From contig JAVHKY010000054.1 in assembly GCA_035079385.1 (NCBI GenBank), forward strand, positions 10,207,501-10,271,500: a stretch of 64,000 nt of DNA, given 5' to 3'. Both the position numbers and the translations under genes were made by a program. Positions 44,709 to 56,598 of the stretch are shown in pieces; the first letter of the stretch is position 1; the number at the start of each line of letters is the position of its first letter. This DNA comes from Aspidiotus rigidus (taxonomy: Eukaryota > Arthropoda > Insecta > Hemiptera > Diaspididae). The notes beneath the pieces are model-generated. The model saw only the letters and a list, made by a program, of their open reading frames with translations, had not been told where the DNA came from and did no database searches.

Positions 44709-47108
44709 TTTATGCAAACTAAGATGACATAAAAATACAATTCCCGTATAAACTGTACTGCGCGAGCGCTTTCGGCGTGAGCCATTGACGAGCGAACAAA
44801 CTGAACTAGGAAAAATAATGAGTGCAAAAACTACATAAAGCGATATCAGAAAGGTGAGAAAACAAGTAAAAACGTTGACCTCAATAAACTCATAATCGAT
44901 CTAGAGACGCAACTCTATGTTTTAACACCAATCTCGCAGAGAAATGTGCTTCGATCGTCTGTTCAAATCCAGTACCAGTCTGTGAACCCAAAACGAAACG
45001 TCTTATCCGCAATCTTACCAAGAAAATACATGACCATGACCTCGTTGTCACCAAGGCTGACAAAGGACAATCACTAATCATCATTAATCCTTCCACGTAT
45101 AACCTCAAGCTTTCAGATTTTTTAGATAGTAGTAATGCACACGCCGACGCTGATTTCAATTTTGTCTCTCATGTCAAATCTGTCCGTGAAGCCATCAACA
45201 ACAGTATTCATATAATACAGACAGAATCCCAGAAGAAGAAAATCCTCATCTCAAACCCCATTCCTCCGCGTTTATATGGTTTAGCAAAAATCCACAAAGA
45301 TGGTTCCCCCGTGAGACCTGTTGTGTCGTTTATTTCAGCTCCAACCTACGAACTCTCAAAACACTTGGACTTCTGGATCAAGTCTCCATGCGCCGTCGTT
45401 AATAGCCAACACTTGATCCAATGTATTGCTGATGTTCCCGTTCCGGAAGGATCCACTTTAATTTCCCTCGATGTCGTTGCTCTCTTCCCAAATGTTCTCC
45501 ACCAACCTTCCATTGAGTTTTTAAAGAGAAAACTATTAGAGATCCATGTTCCCGATTTCTTCATTACTGAGCTTATTCATCTGCTACAAGTATGCCTCGA
45601 TCCTAATTTCTGTAAGTTCCGCGATCAATATTATCGGTTTCCTGATGGAATTGGAGTACCTATGGGGTCTCCACTCGCTTCCACCTTAGCTGAATTATTT
45701 ATGCATAAATTCGAAACGGGAGTTTTTTACCAATAATCCGGAATTCAACAACCACATCATATATTGGAAGCGTTATGTAGACGATATCCTACTCCTTTGG
45801 AATGGTACGGCTGACTCCTTCCAAAATTTGATCGCTAAGCTTAATAATAATTACCATTCTATTAAATTTACTGCTGAGTACGGAGGTAAAGAAATTCCCT
45901 TCCTTGACATCAAAGTGTCTGTTATGGACAATACTCATACTTTCGGCATCTACAGGAAGCCTACGGAGCTCTGATACTTTCATTAACCAAACTTCCTATT
46001 GTCCTGCTGCCCATAAGTATGCCGCTTTTCATTCCCTTATCCATCGCCTTGTTACCCTCCCTCTTTCTAACTCCGAGTTCAATAAAGAACTTTCTATTAT
46101 CCACCAGCTTGCCACTGCCAATGGCTTACACAATCTGGAAATTCATAAATTGGTAAGAAAGAAACGTATAAAAAGAACCCTTGATTCTACCACTGCCCTC
46201 CCCCGCCAGCTGCATGATCGCAAGAAGAAACGGTGGTTCCGTTTGCCCTTCCTGGCTGATCTTTCGTCTAAAATTTCCAAAGTTCAACAACCTCATGGCT
46301 TTCAAGCTGCTTTTTACACCATCCATTCTACCTTGGCGTTCCTCTGTAATCGCAAGGACCCTATCCCTCGCCAAGACAAGAGTAGCGTCTACATTCTCCC
46401 TTGTCACAACTGTGATTCCGTTTACATAGGTGAGACTGGCAGACAACTTCGCACTAGAATACACGAACACCTCGATCATAAATCTTCTAATTCGCCCTTC
46501 TATAAACACCTTGCCACCCATAGGCATATGTTTCGTGTTGGCACTGAAAGACTTCTCCACTTGGAAGATTCTTCCCGTAGGCGCCTAGCTCTTGAAACTC
46601 TTGAATCTGCCAGGTATACTAAAGCAGGTTTCAACGTCCTCAATTATTCTCAACCTAGCCATGGCGTTATTTCTTGCCTTTTCCCCACTGACCTTACCTG
46701 ATTTTATTATTTTATTTCATTTTATTTATTTTTAATTTATTTTGTTTTATTTGTTTTAATTAATTAATTAATTTTATTTATTTAATTTTTAATTTCGATG
46801 TGTTTCCTCTGTTGTGCATTCTGACTCATTTTTACTTTTCCTCGTTCTACCCGTTGATTTTAGTATTTCTTTATCTCCTTTTGTCCATTAATTTCTCGTT
46901 TTTACTTCCTTTCTGATATCGCTTTATGTAGTTTTTGCACTCATTATTTTTCCCAGTTCAGATTGTTCGCTCGTCAATGGCTCACGCCGAAAGCGCTCGC
47001 GCAGTACAGTTTATACGGGAATTGTTTTTTTTTATTTTTTTATTTCATCTTAGTTTGCATAAATATACTACCTATGAACCGTAATTTTATCCAGGATAAA
47101 ATATCAGT
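44709..47108 (+). mobile_element. Penelope-like element C with inverted end copy
   Basis: The plus-strand PLE carries its ~168-bp terminal repeat at both ends in opposite orientation: 44709-44876 and 46895-47063. A 12-bp direct repeat, GATCAGTAGTTG, flanks it (44697-44708 and 47109-47120). A 45-bp extension (47064-47108) lies on the right between terminal repeat and duplication. The coding part differs clearly from families A, B, D and E. This is the most complete element structurally in the window, with only two frameshifts detected. Confidence 0.85.
44924..46701 (+). pseudogene. PLE-C reverse transcriptase / GIY-YIG endonuclease (two frameshifts)
   Basis: The frame starts after the inverted repeat without a clear methionine. 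Blocks are VVTKADKGQSLIIINPSTY, YGLAKIHKDG with RPVVSFISAPTYELSKHLD, and ISLDVVALFPN with the first Asp. GVPMGSPLASTLAELF follows. A frameshift near 45728 precedes IIYWKRYVDDILLLW with the catalytic Asp pair. One extra base near 45965 shifts the frame again before TFINQTSYCPAAHKYAAFHS. The linker KKRWFRLPFLADLSSKI leads to the nuclease: SVYILPCHNC, VYIGETGRQLRTRIHEH and RLALETLESARY. The stop is at 46699. Key residues of both enzymes are present, so repair of two single-base changes would leave an open frame; the copy as it stands cannot make a full protein. Confidence 0.85.
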
Positions 47109-47135
47109 GATCAGTAGTTGATCAGTATTAGATTA

Positions 47136-47497
47136 CACTACTGAACAGCTATCCTGTTACAAGGTTCTATTACGTGATTCTTGGATACTTTTCAACGCTG
47201 AACACGAATCCGTTGTCCATTTTTTTCTAGCACGTCACAATTTTTAGTAATCACGATTAAAGTTCTCGTCTACTTGCCTCGCGCTGTTGCGGAACGTAAC
47301 GAACGTTTTCGATAGCGACGCTGCCATCGTCGATGTGTTTCGCGACGACGCGCGACAAGTAAACGAAAACTTTAATCGTGATGACTAAAAATTGTGACGT
47401 GCTAGAAAAAAATGGACAACGGATTCGTGTTCAGCGTTGAAAAGTATCCAACAATCACGTAATAGAATCTTTGTAACAGGATAGCTGTTCAGTAGTG
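47136..47497. mobile_element. CACTA-like foldback element, 362 bp
   Basis: The ends are CACTACTGAACAGCTATCCT at 47136 and its complement ending TTCAGTAGTG at 47497. The inverted arms are about 135 bp each, almost identical, around an ~80-bp CG-rich centre. TTA lies directly outside both ends (47133-47135 and 47498-47500), a possible 3-bp target duplication. CACTA/TAGTG ends and 3-bp duplications are the hallmark of the CACTA (EnSpm) superfamily. Chapaev-type elements also start CAC but make 4-bp duplications. No coding capacity. Confidence 0.7.
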
Positions 47498-47814
47498 TTA
47501 TAGAAACTGTCCGGAATTGTGCTTTCGCATTTATTACAATTGCATACTGCTCTAGTATATTTGTGGTACTAGTAATAAAGTTCGGTCATTTGTAGCTGTT
47601 CTTCGTTTGAATCCAGTGACCGATGGAACTCACACTATTTCGGTAACCAAAAATCGTCTGGTTTTTCTAAGATGGAGTGAGCTTTACACAAGAGGAGTGT
47701 ACACCCGAAGGTGCAGTGTAGCAAATTATATTGAACCACAAGAAAATCAGCCGCTAAACGTTTTCGGTTAAACAACCATCATCGGAGCGTAAACGAAAGC
47801 GACTGAATCCAACA

Positions 47815-49060
47815 TCAACAAAGACAGAGGGAGTTAACCAGCGAGTCATCGAAGTTTGAATCATTCTCATATATTAGCTCAATCAGACCCTCTTCAGGAA
47901 TGAACCTGTTTAAAACCGTGAAGTCTTCGTTATTCCGGTGTCGTATGATTTCTATATTTTCTAAAGCCAACCGTTTGAAATATGAGTTCTCCCTATGGAG
48001 GAGGGTACCAGAGCCTTCCTTGAATTTATGGCCATTCTCGAGTAGATGATCAGCGAAAGCCGAATCACCCAAATTACCCTTCTCCCACGCTTTTTTATGC
48101 TCCTCAATCCTTATTTGGAGCTGACGCCCAGTCATCCCTATATAAATACCTGGGCAATCGTTGCAGGCTATACTGTATACCCCACTTCTTTCGACTGGAG
48201 GAATCGGGTCCTTCAATTTTACAAATAAACTTTTCACAGTATTGACATTATAAAACGCCGGCCGGAACCCAAAAGGACCGAGGACCCTGCCCAACTTCAA
48301 CGAAAACCTGCCCAAGTAAGGGAGTCTAATCCAACGCTTTCTACTGTTATGCAAATCCCTAGGGAGGGAGGTGGTAGAATCGAGGCATTTTTCGTAAGCC
48401 TCCTTCGGACCATTAAAACAATGTCCACTCGAACTTGGTTCACTCTGGCCAGGTACTTAATCGTCCCTAGTTCCTTCTGGAAAGCATCCTGACTCAAGGG
48501 AATACTAGTCAGTCGATGTATCAAACTATTGAAGGTAGCGATCTTGTGTGCAGCGGGACAGAAAGATGACCCATGGATTGTTATATCAGTTGAAGTTTCT
48601 TTTCTATAAATACCAAATTCATGGACGCCATCTCTAATAAATATGGACAAATCCAAGAAATTTATTAATAATCCGCCAACTTCCAGAGTGAATTTTATGG
48701 AAGGATATCGGCCATTTAAGTGAGAAAGGAACTCACTAAGGAGTTCCACTGGGCCAGTCCACGCGCACAATATGTCGTCTACATACCTATGCCAGTAAAA
48801 GACATAATTTAGAAGTACCCGGCCCGAAGAAAACAATTCGACTTCAAATCTGGACATGAAAACCACCGATATTAATGAGGCCAAAGGGGACCCAATAGGG
48901 ATCCCCACTTCTTCCGGGAATTCGAAAAATTTTTTCCCTCAAATTTACAAAAATTGGGAGTCCAACAAACTCTCAGAAGGTCGAAGAATTCTACCAATTC
49001 CTCATGGGGGACACCAGTTTTTACAAGCAATTCGCCCATATGTTGGATTGCGACAGCCTT
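47815..49060 (-). pseudogene. PLE-E reverse transcriptase / GIY-YIG endonuclease (truncated)
   Basis: On the minus strand the frame starts with IQHMGELLVKTGVPHEELVE (about 49050). A frameshift lies near 48935 (KKFFEFPEEVGIPIGSP). The block VFYWHRYVDDILCAW holds the Asp pair, and INFLDLSIFIRDGVHEFGIYR follows. A frame change near 48390 comes before KRWIRLPYLGRFSLKLGR. The nuclease has GVYSIACNDC, IYIGMTGRQLQIRIEEH and LALENIEIIRH and ends at 47815. The N-terminal half of the RT is missing. Confidence 0.85.
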
Positions 49061-49061
49061 C

Positions 49062-49558
49062 GGCCTTACTTGGGCAGGTTTTCGTTGAAGTTGGGCAGGG
49101 TACTCGGTCCTTTTGGGTTCCGGCCGGCGTTTTATAATGTCAATACTGTGAAAAGTTTATTTGTGAAATTGAAGGACCCGATTCCTCCAGTCGAGCGAAG
49201 TGGGGTATACAGTATAGCCTGCAATGATTGCCCGGGTATTTATATAGGGATGACTGGGCGTCAGCTCCAAATAAGGATTGAGGAGCATAAAAAAGCGTGG
49301 GAGAAGGGTAATTTGGGTGATTCGGTTTTTGCTGATCATCTACTCGAGAATGGCCATAAATTCAAGGAAGGCTCTGGTGCCCTCCTCCATAGGGAGAACT
49401 CATATTTCAAACGGTTGGCTTTAGAAAATATAGAAATCATACGACACCGGAATAACGAAGGCTTCACGGTTTTAAACAGGTTCATTCCTGAAGAGGGTCT
49501 GATTGAGCTAGTATATGAGAATGATTCAAACTTCGATGACTCGCTGGTTAAATCATGA
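49062..49558 (+). pseudogene. PLE-E inverted end copy: GIY-YIG endonuclease
   Basis: The frame is open from LGRFSLKLGRVLGPFGFRP through GVYSIACNDC, IYIGMTGRQLQIRIEEH, GDSVFADHLLENGHKFKEG and LALENIEIIRH to a stop at 49558. It differs from the minus-strand arm at only a few residues. It encodes a full nuclease domain without RT and has no start of its own. Confidence 0.8.
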
Positions 49559-49767
49559 TCTTCTGGTTAACTGCCTCTGTCTTTGTTGATGTTGGATTCA
49601 GTCGCTTTCGTTTACGCTCCGATGATGGTTGTTTAGCCGAAAACGTTTAGCGGCTGATTTTCTTGTGGTTTAATATAATTTGCTACACCTTCGGGTGCAC
49701 ACTCCTCTTGTGTAATATAAATAACCATAAATTAGAACAACGTATCGATTCGATGGAGTGAGCTTTA

Positions 49768-50420
49768 TGTAGCAGACAAGATATAGTCTAGACTTGGAGT
49801 CATATGAGGAAAGAATGTACAAATAATTCTGAGATCGGTTCGTGACTCGAATTTGTCGTCAAAAATAGCTTAGTGAGATATTCTCGTGATCACTTCTTAA
49901 ATCAAAGTCTATATTTTGTTAGTGTTGTCGTTCTTATGCGTACTGGTTCATCTCATCACTCTCGAGACTCGTACGTTGACACTGTAACAGAGGGAAACTT
50001 GGCTGCATTTGTTGCTGTCTCTTTCAAAAAAAGAGTATGATCCCAGGCACAAGATTTGGTTGACAGATATCAAATGACAATGGTAGTATATTCTTAAGTG
50101 AGTTATATACTCGTACATATTCAGTCCGGAAATGCGCATCTATTTCATTTCCTCTCGTTTCTTTTTTCTTTACTTTTTTCAATGGCCACGCGAATTCACT
50201 TTTAATTACGAACAGCTTGACGTCTCTCCACATAAACCGAGAAAACGACGATTTAAACGAACACAATGGACATCTACTTTTCATCCCACAAGTTAATTGT
50301 GTAATCCATATCGCCTAAGAATGGGATCGTTAAAAAAGTACGTAGCGTAAGTTCAAAAAAATCAAGTCTACGCATTCGTCGTCGTACGTTCTTATCGTCG
50401 TTAGCGCAGACATTCAGACG
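49768..50420. other. Unrecognised DNA
   Basis: No gene or transposon was recognised between PLE-E and the CpG-richer region upstream of the host gene. Confidence 0.5.
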
Positions 50421-52061
50421 CTGCACAAATTTTCTATTATTGTTCCGGGTGTTTCTTCTCGACTTTTGTGCAGAAATCTCGACTTATGCACCGAATGAAA
50501 CGTTTCGCTCCTGAAAAGCTGCGGGCTATGGCGGCGTTGGCTGCACTGATTAAAACGAACGTCGAAAACTCTTGTCCATAAAATTTGATATTTGTTGCAC
50601 AGTTGAGACGTATCGCATATCGGCCGCGTTAGGTTGGGACGTGTGGAGCCGGAGCGCTGGAGCTGGATATAGACTCTATTGTACGTTCGCCCGTACCGAA
50701 AACGCACGTGAATGAATAGAATGAAAGCCGGTACTGTATCCAGCATCCGACGAAGTATTTCACGCATACTCTTTGGGTGGCGGGAAGCTCCATTTCCCCC
50801 CCTTCTGTCGCGCGGTACTGTGAGCTGCTTCGTACGTTCGACGCTTCCGAGTCTCTCGGAGGGTTGACTTGCAGAACGAATATACCGAGTGTCGGTCGCG
50901 GTTTACAGTTCCCGAATTCGAGCGCCTGTATTTATTTTATTTTTTTTTTTTTGGGTCAATTTCGTTATCCCGGGAACGCACTGGTACGTTTCGGAGTCGC
51001 GGAGTGAGTGGTGTTTTTCGAGTACGACAGTGAAGTGGAAAAAGTCGATGTTTCTCGGGATTGACCCGCGGGATAAAGGTTCACCGTAATTTTCTCATAC
51101 AACTATTTTTCAAAAAAGACGTTCTTGCGATATTCGCGCAATTTGTGCCTTGCGAATTGCGGCGCAGTTACAGTGGTGCCACACATTTTCGGAATCCGTA
51201 CGGACTAAATTACGAATTTGTCCCTTCATTTTTTAATGATTGATAATTCGATAAATTCGGTTTATCGTTTAGGTGCGGTGGATGAGCCATCCTCTGTAGG
51301 CGAGGAAAGGTGGAGGAGTTCGTGTGAAAATGCAAAGAAGAAATGAAATTTGATAAACAAAGAATTCGCGAAGGCACGCATGCTCAGTGAAGTCCGAAGA
51401 GTTGAATGCGAGAGAAAGCTCGATGTTTTTTGCAATTTTGTGTAGTGAATTGTGTTGAAAGCTGTAGCGAAGAATGCACCGCAATTGAAGCACAGCTACA
51501 TCGTAGAAACATCGACGAATAAAAGTGAGGTTATTTTCGAGTAACGAAACTCTAGAAAGTAGTACCGTAAGACGATACGCGAGCACCCCTTCTTTAATTT
51601 TCTGTATTTCGATCTAGTATCGTAATGAAGATACGCAAAAGAGTCGATTGCGTAGTAAACATCAGTCGTAATCTCGTCGCCTTTTATAGCCACGACGCTC
51701 TCGTCTTTTAAATACCATTACTTACTTTCAAAAAAGAACCATTACTTCGTATTTTGAATTCTCGTATTCCCCCTTTGTTCTGCACGTAGGTGTGGACCAG
51801 TAGAAGGGTGAAGTGATTTAGTGTATGGGCTTCCTGTTGTGTGGCACCCTGTTTCATAATTTCTTTTCGGATGCACAGTTCGCAATGTATGTGTTTTTTA
51901 ATGTTTAGACTCTTCGAGGGAGTCGAAATTGTCGCTGTGGAACTTTTTTCGCGATGGCATTAGAATTTAGAATTTGATCGGCCTTTACGACGTGTACGTA
52001 GGACATTCCACGAATTGAATTTCGCGAGCAATATTTTCGTGGCGCGCTAAAGGCGGAAACA
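50421..52061 (+). promoter_or_regulatory. Probable promoter and 5' UTR region of the otopetrin-like gene
   Basis: The stretch 50420-51200 has clearly more CpG, TCG and ACG words than the flanking AT-rich DNA, as often seen around insect transcription starts. No transposon was recognised up to the ATG at 52062. Transcription start and any untranslated upstream exon cannot be placed by eye. The start codon context is GAAACAATGCC, with the favourable A at -3. Confidence 0.35.
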
Positions 52062-52261
52062 ATGCCGGGTAGCGAGGTGAAATTACCTGGCGTAGCCCAG
52101 AGCGAAAGTTTGGATACGATGGCGACGTTGCCGATTTCAGTTTCGCGACATCAGCAGCAGCCGCAACATGCGTCTGAAAAAGTTAGTTCGGCTGCGAAAG
52201 AAAAGGAGGCGGAAGCGAAAGTCGCTTCGAAAGCCCATTTCGTTTATCATCAGATTAAAAG
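52062..52261 (+). CDS. Otopetrin-like proton channel, exon with start codon
   Basis: The exon encodes a cytosolic N-terminus of 66 complete codons, MPGSEVKLPGVAQSESLD onward. It is rich in Ala, Lys, Glu and Gln (SSAAKEKEAEAKVASKAHF) and ends YHQIK with two bases of the next codon before a GTAAAT donor. The phase matches the exon at 58506, which supplies one base to complete an arginine codon. The start has a good context and no in-frame ATG lies just upstream. The identification rests on the downstream exons. Confidence in this exon belonging to them is moderate, because the intron between is 6.2 kb. Confidence 0.6.
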
Positions 52262-54229
52262 GTAAATAGACAAATTATGTAGAAGAAGAAGGGGAGGAAT
52301 TGTTTTGGCTATTGGTTTGTACGATGTCTCAGGTTCCAATTTTTTTGAAAAGTAGCACTTTTATCGTTTTATGAGCGTGGTGTTATTACGACCAATCGCT
52401 AACGAATTTTTTCGACTCGGAGCTGGAGAGAGCTTTTGGGATATGTAGATAATCAAGTATTGCAAAAGTACGGGTAAAATGAGGATTTGAAGATATTATT
52501 TTTCATTGAAACTAAAAACTAGAATAGACCTTACGTAACTTCAAGGGGTATTTATTTGCACTTGATATATTGCTAGATACAACGGAAAAGGGTTACACAA
52601 CCTGAGAGATGTGGAGAAAACAAGGCAGTGGTGTTCAAAAAGTTACCGGCTTGTTGTGTCTAGAATGTAGTATAGTGCAGGTACTACAGGTCTCTTTTCA
52701 TTAGTCTCGTCCTGCGTGGTGATAGAATCTTCGAGCCTGAATGATGCGTTCTCTTACTGGTGCTCAAAATATGATTAATAATATCAGTATTGATTCTTGT
52801 GCTTTTTGACTGGAGGTGCTCGCCCTCTTTTGTACCTCTCAGGAAGGTTATTTCCAACTTGAAAGTGTTGTAAAGTACAGGTAAATCTGTGCCGGTGGTT
52901 GAATGAAGTTGTTCTCAAGTTATATCCAGTGTTGAAAAAATTTCGGAGTGACTTTAATTTCCAAATCGTGCGATGAGAGCAATTCTTATACAAAAAACTT
53001 TTACTTATTCGAAGTTCTATATTGAATTTTGGTAAAGGTATGTTTTGGGGTCTTGATCGTTCTTTTTGTCGCTCAAAGCCATCTGTATTGAGCTAAAAGT
53101 CTACAGAATTTCTTCGAAGTCATATTTTTCAATGTAAATTTAAGCCTAAATCGTACTCGATGACGTCACTTCTTAATATTACCCTCTCCCTCTCAACTCA
53201 TTAATCGATTGTTTTCTGAAATCCACTGATGACGTCATATTGTGACGTAATGAACTTTCAAATTTTAACGTCATACTATCCTGATTTTTGTGAATGCTCT
53301 CTATACAAGCGTTTAAGATGGAAATTATCCTTTCATGACGTCACTCCCTGATGTCGAGCTCTTCCCCAGGTTCTACTGAATAATCAATATTTTTCTAGAT
53401 CTTACCGATAAAGTCACACACTAATACCACATCTTACTTGAGCTTGTGATTTTTTCTTAACGTCTCGCTTTGATTTCAACAAGTTTTTCCTATATGGGGG
53501 TTCAAGCTGAAAACCATTCGTTGATTACATCACTTCCTGATGTTGAGGGCCCCCATAGTATTGCCAAGTGAAAGCCGGAAACCGAATTCAGCCGAATTTC
53601 TGCTGATAAGAGCAAAGCTAAAAGTCGGCTTTATTTAAACTTTCATAGGTTGAAAGCCAAAGTGAATCAAATATTTCAGTTTTCCCGATCCCCAATATGG
53701 CAAAATATTGGAACTGCTCGAGTGTTCGAGTTCAACTACTCAACTCTTGAGGCAGGGTTGGCTCTGCCAAAGATTAGAAACACCATCACAAAGTCACAGA
53801 CAGAAGTGCTATGATCCAGCTTTAAGCCTATAGTCATCTAATCGAGATGAAAACAAACTGGAGAATAGTTATCTTCTACAAGTGTAACAAAGCCCCAATT
53901 TTCCTGATCCTTGGCTACATTTTTGCATAACATCGATCGACTGAAAGCCATCTCCTAAATTAATCCAAACTTTCAACGTAAGTTTTAGCCGAAACCCGAT
54001 TTTCGGATTTGAATCACAAAATCACCCTTCAACGACGTTACTTTCTAATATTACTCCTCTCCATCCTCAACTCTTCAATCGATTTTCTTCAGAAATCCAC
54101 TGATGACGTTACATCGCGACGTAATGAGCTTAGAACGTCCTGATTTGTGAGAACCCTACATTAAAATTACCATTTCATGATGTCAAGCCCCAATCTATAT
54201 TTTTGTAACACATCCTACCTGAGTACGAG
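52262..54229 (+). other. Large intron, first part
   Basis: Intronic DNA between the start exon and the first transmembrane exon. No exon or RNA gene was seen. 53560-53690 has AAAGCC/GGCTTT words like the hAT-type elements near 43 kb but no ends. Several TGACGTCA or TGATGACGT words are scattered at 53160-53550 and 54100-54180. Confidence 0.45.
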
Positions 54230-54328
54230 GGAAATTGACTCGGAAATGCCTTGATTCCACTACCTCCCTCCCCCGTAATCCAGCGTCAGATAGTAGGAAA
54301 CGTTGGATTAGGCTTCCGTTTTTGGGGA
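54230..54328 (+). mobile_element. Internal 100-bp fragment of a B-family PLE
   Basis: This stretch is nearly identical to 36296-36394 in PLE-B2, coding for KLTRKCLDSTTSLPRNP and KRWIRLPFLG. Only about two base changes were counted. It is an internal piece: neither RT nor nuclease nor terminal repeat is attached. Confidence 0.85.
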
Positions 54329-55450
54329 AATCTCGTATATTAATATTTTCTCGTCACGCCCTGGTTTCAGTGAGTTTTTTCTATGTTTCAGCAAAAAATC
54401 AGAGGCGCTCTCCTCCTTCTATTTCTTAATAGATATTTCTTCAATTCTTCTGATGACGTCATACTCTCCACATAATCATGTCTTCAAACAGTTCAAACTC
54501 GAGATTATCTTGACAACAAACCTCACTTGAAATTGAACTCTCGTTACGTGCCTGTGTAACTCTCGTTCCCTTTTAATTATTTTGAACAAACTCTGCTCTT
54601 TGTAAGTCCTGCCTGTACAGAATTAGCCAAAAATCTTCCTTCTATAGAATTTTTTGTTGCTGTCAAGCTCCCGTCCACCTTGTATTTTTTGTGATTCTTC
54701 AAATTAATTCGAGGTCATGGTTGACGTCGTATCCTCTGGTCCGTAATTTTCCCGAAACCCTCCCCCAGAAGAATTCAGTATAAAATACTTCCCGAATGCC
54801 GTCCACCCATATTTGAGTTGTAGTTCGTAATTCCTCCGACTTCGATACCAACAAGAATAAAAACGGTATTTTTCCTTTTGAAGTTCATTTTTCAAACTCA
54901 CATGATGACATCAAAATGTGCGTTCGCAATTTGTAGTGTCAAGTTCTGCGATCTTTGAAGGGGTTTAACTCGAAATTTCCCTGTCGAAGTTTGGAGATTG
55001 ACATTTTTTAGTCCCTCCAGCCTTCCTCGATGAAAATATCTACTATTGCTCAGGGGTCGAAAACTCTGCTTGGGAGTTGAAATAGCTGTGAGTTCTACTG
55101 GTCATCTAAATTTATCCTAGTCCCCCTTCCCGGTTATCGACAGTTGTTTAGGCTAGAGGATAGTTACTCTTTTTCTGTGCAGACGCGGACGTCTTCTGCG
55201 GATGTACTCCTAACTCGAGTAATTTTGAGTTCCCGACTTAAAAGGATTGGGAAGACATGGGAGGGGAAAGAGTTTAGATGAAGAATAGTCAAGGTAAGAT
55301 GAGGATAGGTCACAAAGAATTGAAGAAGTCTGCAAAAAGAATGAAAGACGTTAGAGAAGAGTGAGATGGGTGTAAGGAAAAGACGAGATGAGATAAGAAT
55401 ATCCCAAAATGTCCTTGGTACGCTGTGTATATTCTACAGCTGAAACCCGA
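54329..55450 (+). other. Intronic DNA, nothing recognised
   Basis: No exon, RNA gene or element with ends was found here. Confidence 0.45.
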
Positions 55451-56598
55451 AATCAGTAAATTCTAAAATTCCCTAGTCGAAACTAGTTGCCACAAATGAC
55501 TTTAGTCAGAACTAGTTTTGACTAGTTAACACTGGAATTTACTGGGACCCTCAACGTTGGAGCTAGTTTCAACTGAAATAATTTCAGATAAAACTAGTTT
55601 TTACTTGTGAAAACTAGAATTGACTAAAAAGTGAAATAGAGAAGAAATTATAATCGTCAGGAAAAACTAGTTTTAACTTGTGAAAACAAGGAGGGTGAAT
55701 CCAATCAGTAAAATGAATTTCTTCCCTCGTACAAATGTAATTGCATTTTTATCAAGGGTGTTGGAGGCATAATTTTTTTTAGAGGCCTCCGGAACGAATA
55801 CAGAAAATGACCCTCCGACTTTGGTTGCCTCCAGTGGACACATTTGGAGGCGCCTCCTGACCTCCAAAGTATGTCTCTGGAGGTACCTCCAAGTGCCTCC
55901 AGCGCAGTTACTGAAATTGGAGAAAATGCCCCCGGCGGCAGTGTCGAAGACGCCTCCGGAGGCAATTGTAACGTTGATGAGTGTGACCAGATGTAGCATA
56001 TTGGCCTATCAGTGTTACCAGATGACAGATGATACTCAGAAGTTTTTGGCTTTTATTCGAATCGAGCAGCGCTACCATCAAAGTGGCTGAATGAGGTTTT
56101 AAGGAATAGAATACTGTTGAAAAAAATGCCTCCTAAATGCCTCTAGGTGGAAGCAAAGTACCTCCGGAGGCAAAATGCTCCAGCCTCCAACACCTTTGTT
56201 TAAATCCTCACTATCTTCGCCTCATTGGAGACGGAGCCAAGGTACCTCCAGAGGCAAATTGCCTCCAGCCTCCAATGCCCTGGAATTTTTATTTTTCACA
56301 AAGCTTGTTTGTACTTGAATGACGTGCGTCAATTAGTGACTGAAGACTGTTAGATTTGCTCTTGTAACGTTCAGAGGCCAACGAATTTATAATGATGTAC
56401 GGTTCAATGTGTGAATTAAGGAAGAAAAAATTAGAACTTTTTCATATATTTTATCCCAGTTTGAGCTACCAATTCTCAAAGTTGAATAGAACTACAAAAT
56501 ATCTATCAATTTTGCCGCGAAGTACGTCTGGAAACACCATCACCTTTCGAACTCAAACAATTTTAACTCATTTCAGTTAAAACTAGAATTTACTGATG
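55451..56598. mobile_element. Candidate non-autonomous element rich in AACTAGTTT
   Basis: Inverted ends: ATCAGTAAATTCTA at 55452 and TAGAATTTACTGAT at 56584-56597. The subterminal parts are dense in AACTAGTT and AAAACTAG words. A second candidate element (55752-56285) lies inside. No clear target duplication was found, so the borders are provisional. Confidence 0.5.
55752..56285. mobile_element. Candidate foldback element rich in GCCTCC/GGAGGC
   Basis: Left end TCAAGGGTGTTGGAGGC at 55752 and, inverted, GCCTCCAATGCCCTGGA ending near 56285. An alternative right end with GCCTCCAACACCTTTG lies at 56183-56198. The interior has many ACCTCC, GCCTCC and palindromic CCTCCGGAGG words. ATTTTTA lies outside both outer ends and may be a target duplication, but it is low-complexity sequence. 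Confidence 0.5.

Larger units (their letters stand above)
47687..49751 (-). mobile_element. Penelope-like element E with long inverted end copy
   Basis: The main copy (47687-49061) is on the minus strand. Its last ~635-650 bp is repeated in inverted orientation at 49061-49712, fused to the 5'-truncated end in the RT. A perfect 16-bp direct repeat, GATGGAGTGAGCTTTA, flanks the unit (47671-47686 and 49752-49767). A 39-bp extension (49713-49751) sits between the right terminal repeat and the duplication. The two arms are nearly identical, so the insertion is recent or the arms have been converted. Confidence 0.85.

Noticed and set aside
47109..47160. AGTAGTTGATCAGTATTAG repeats as a separate element
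   Set aside because: They are explained by the PLE-C target duplication next to a similar chance word and by the start of the CACTA-like element.
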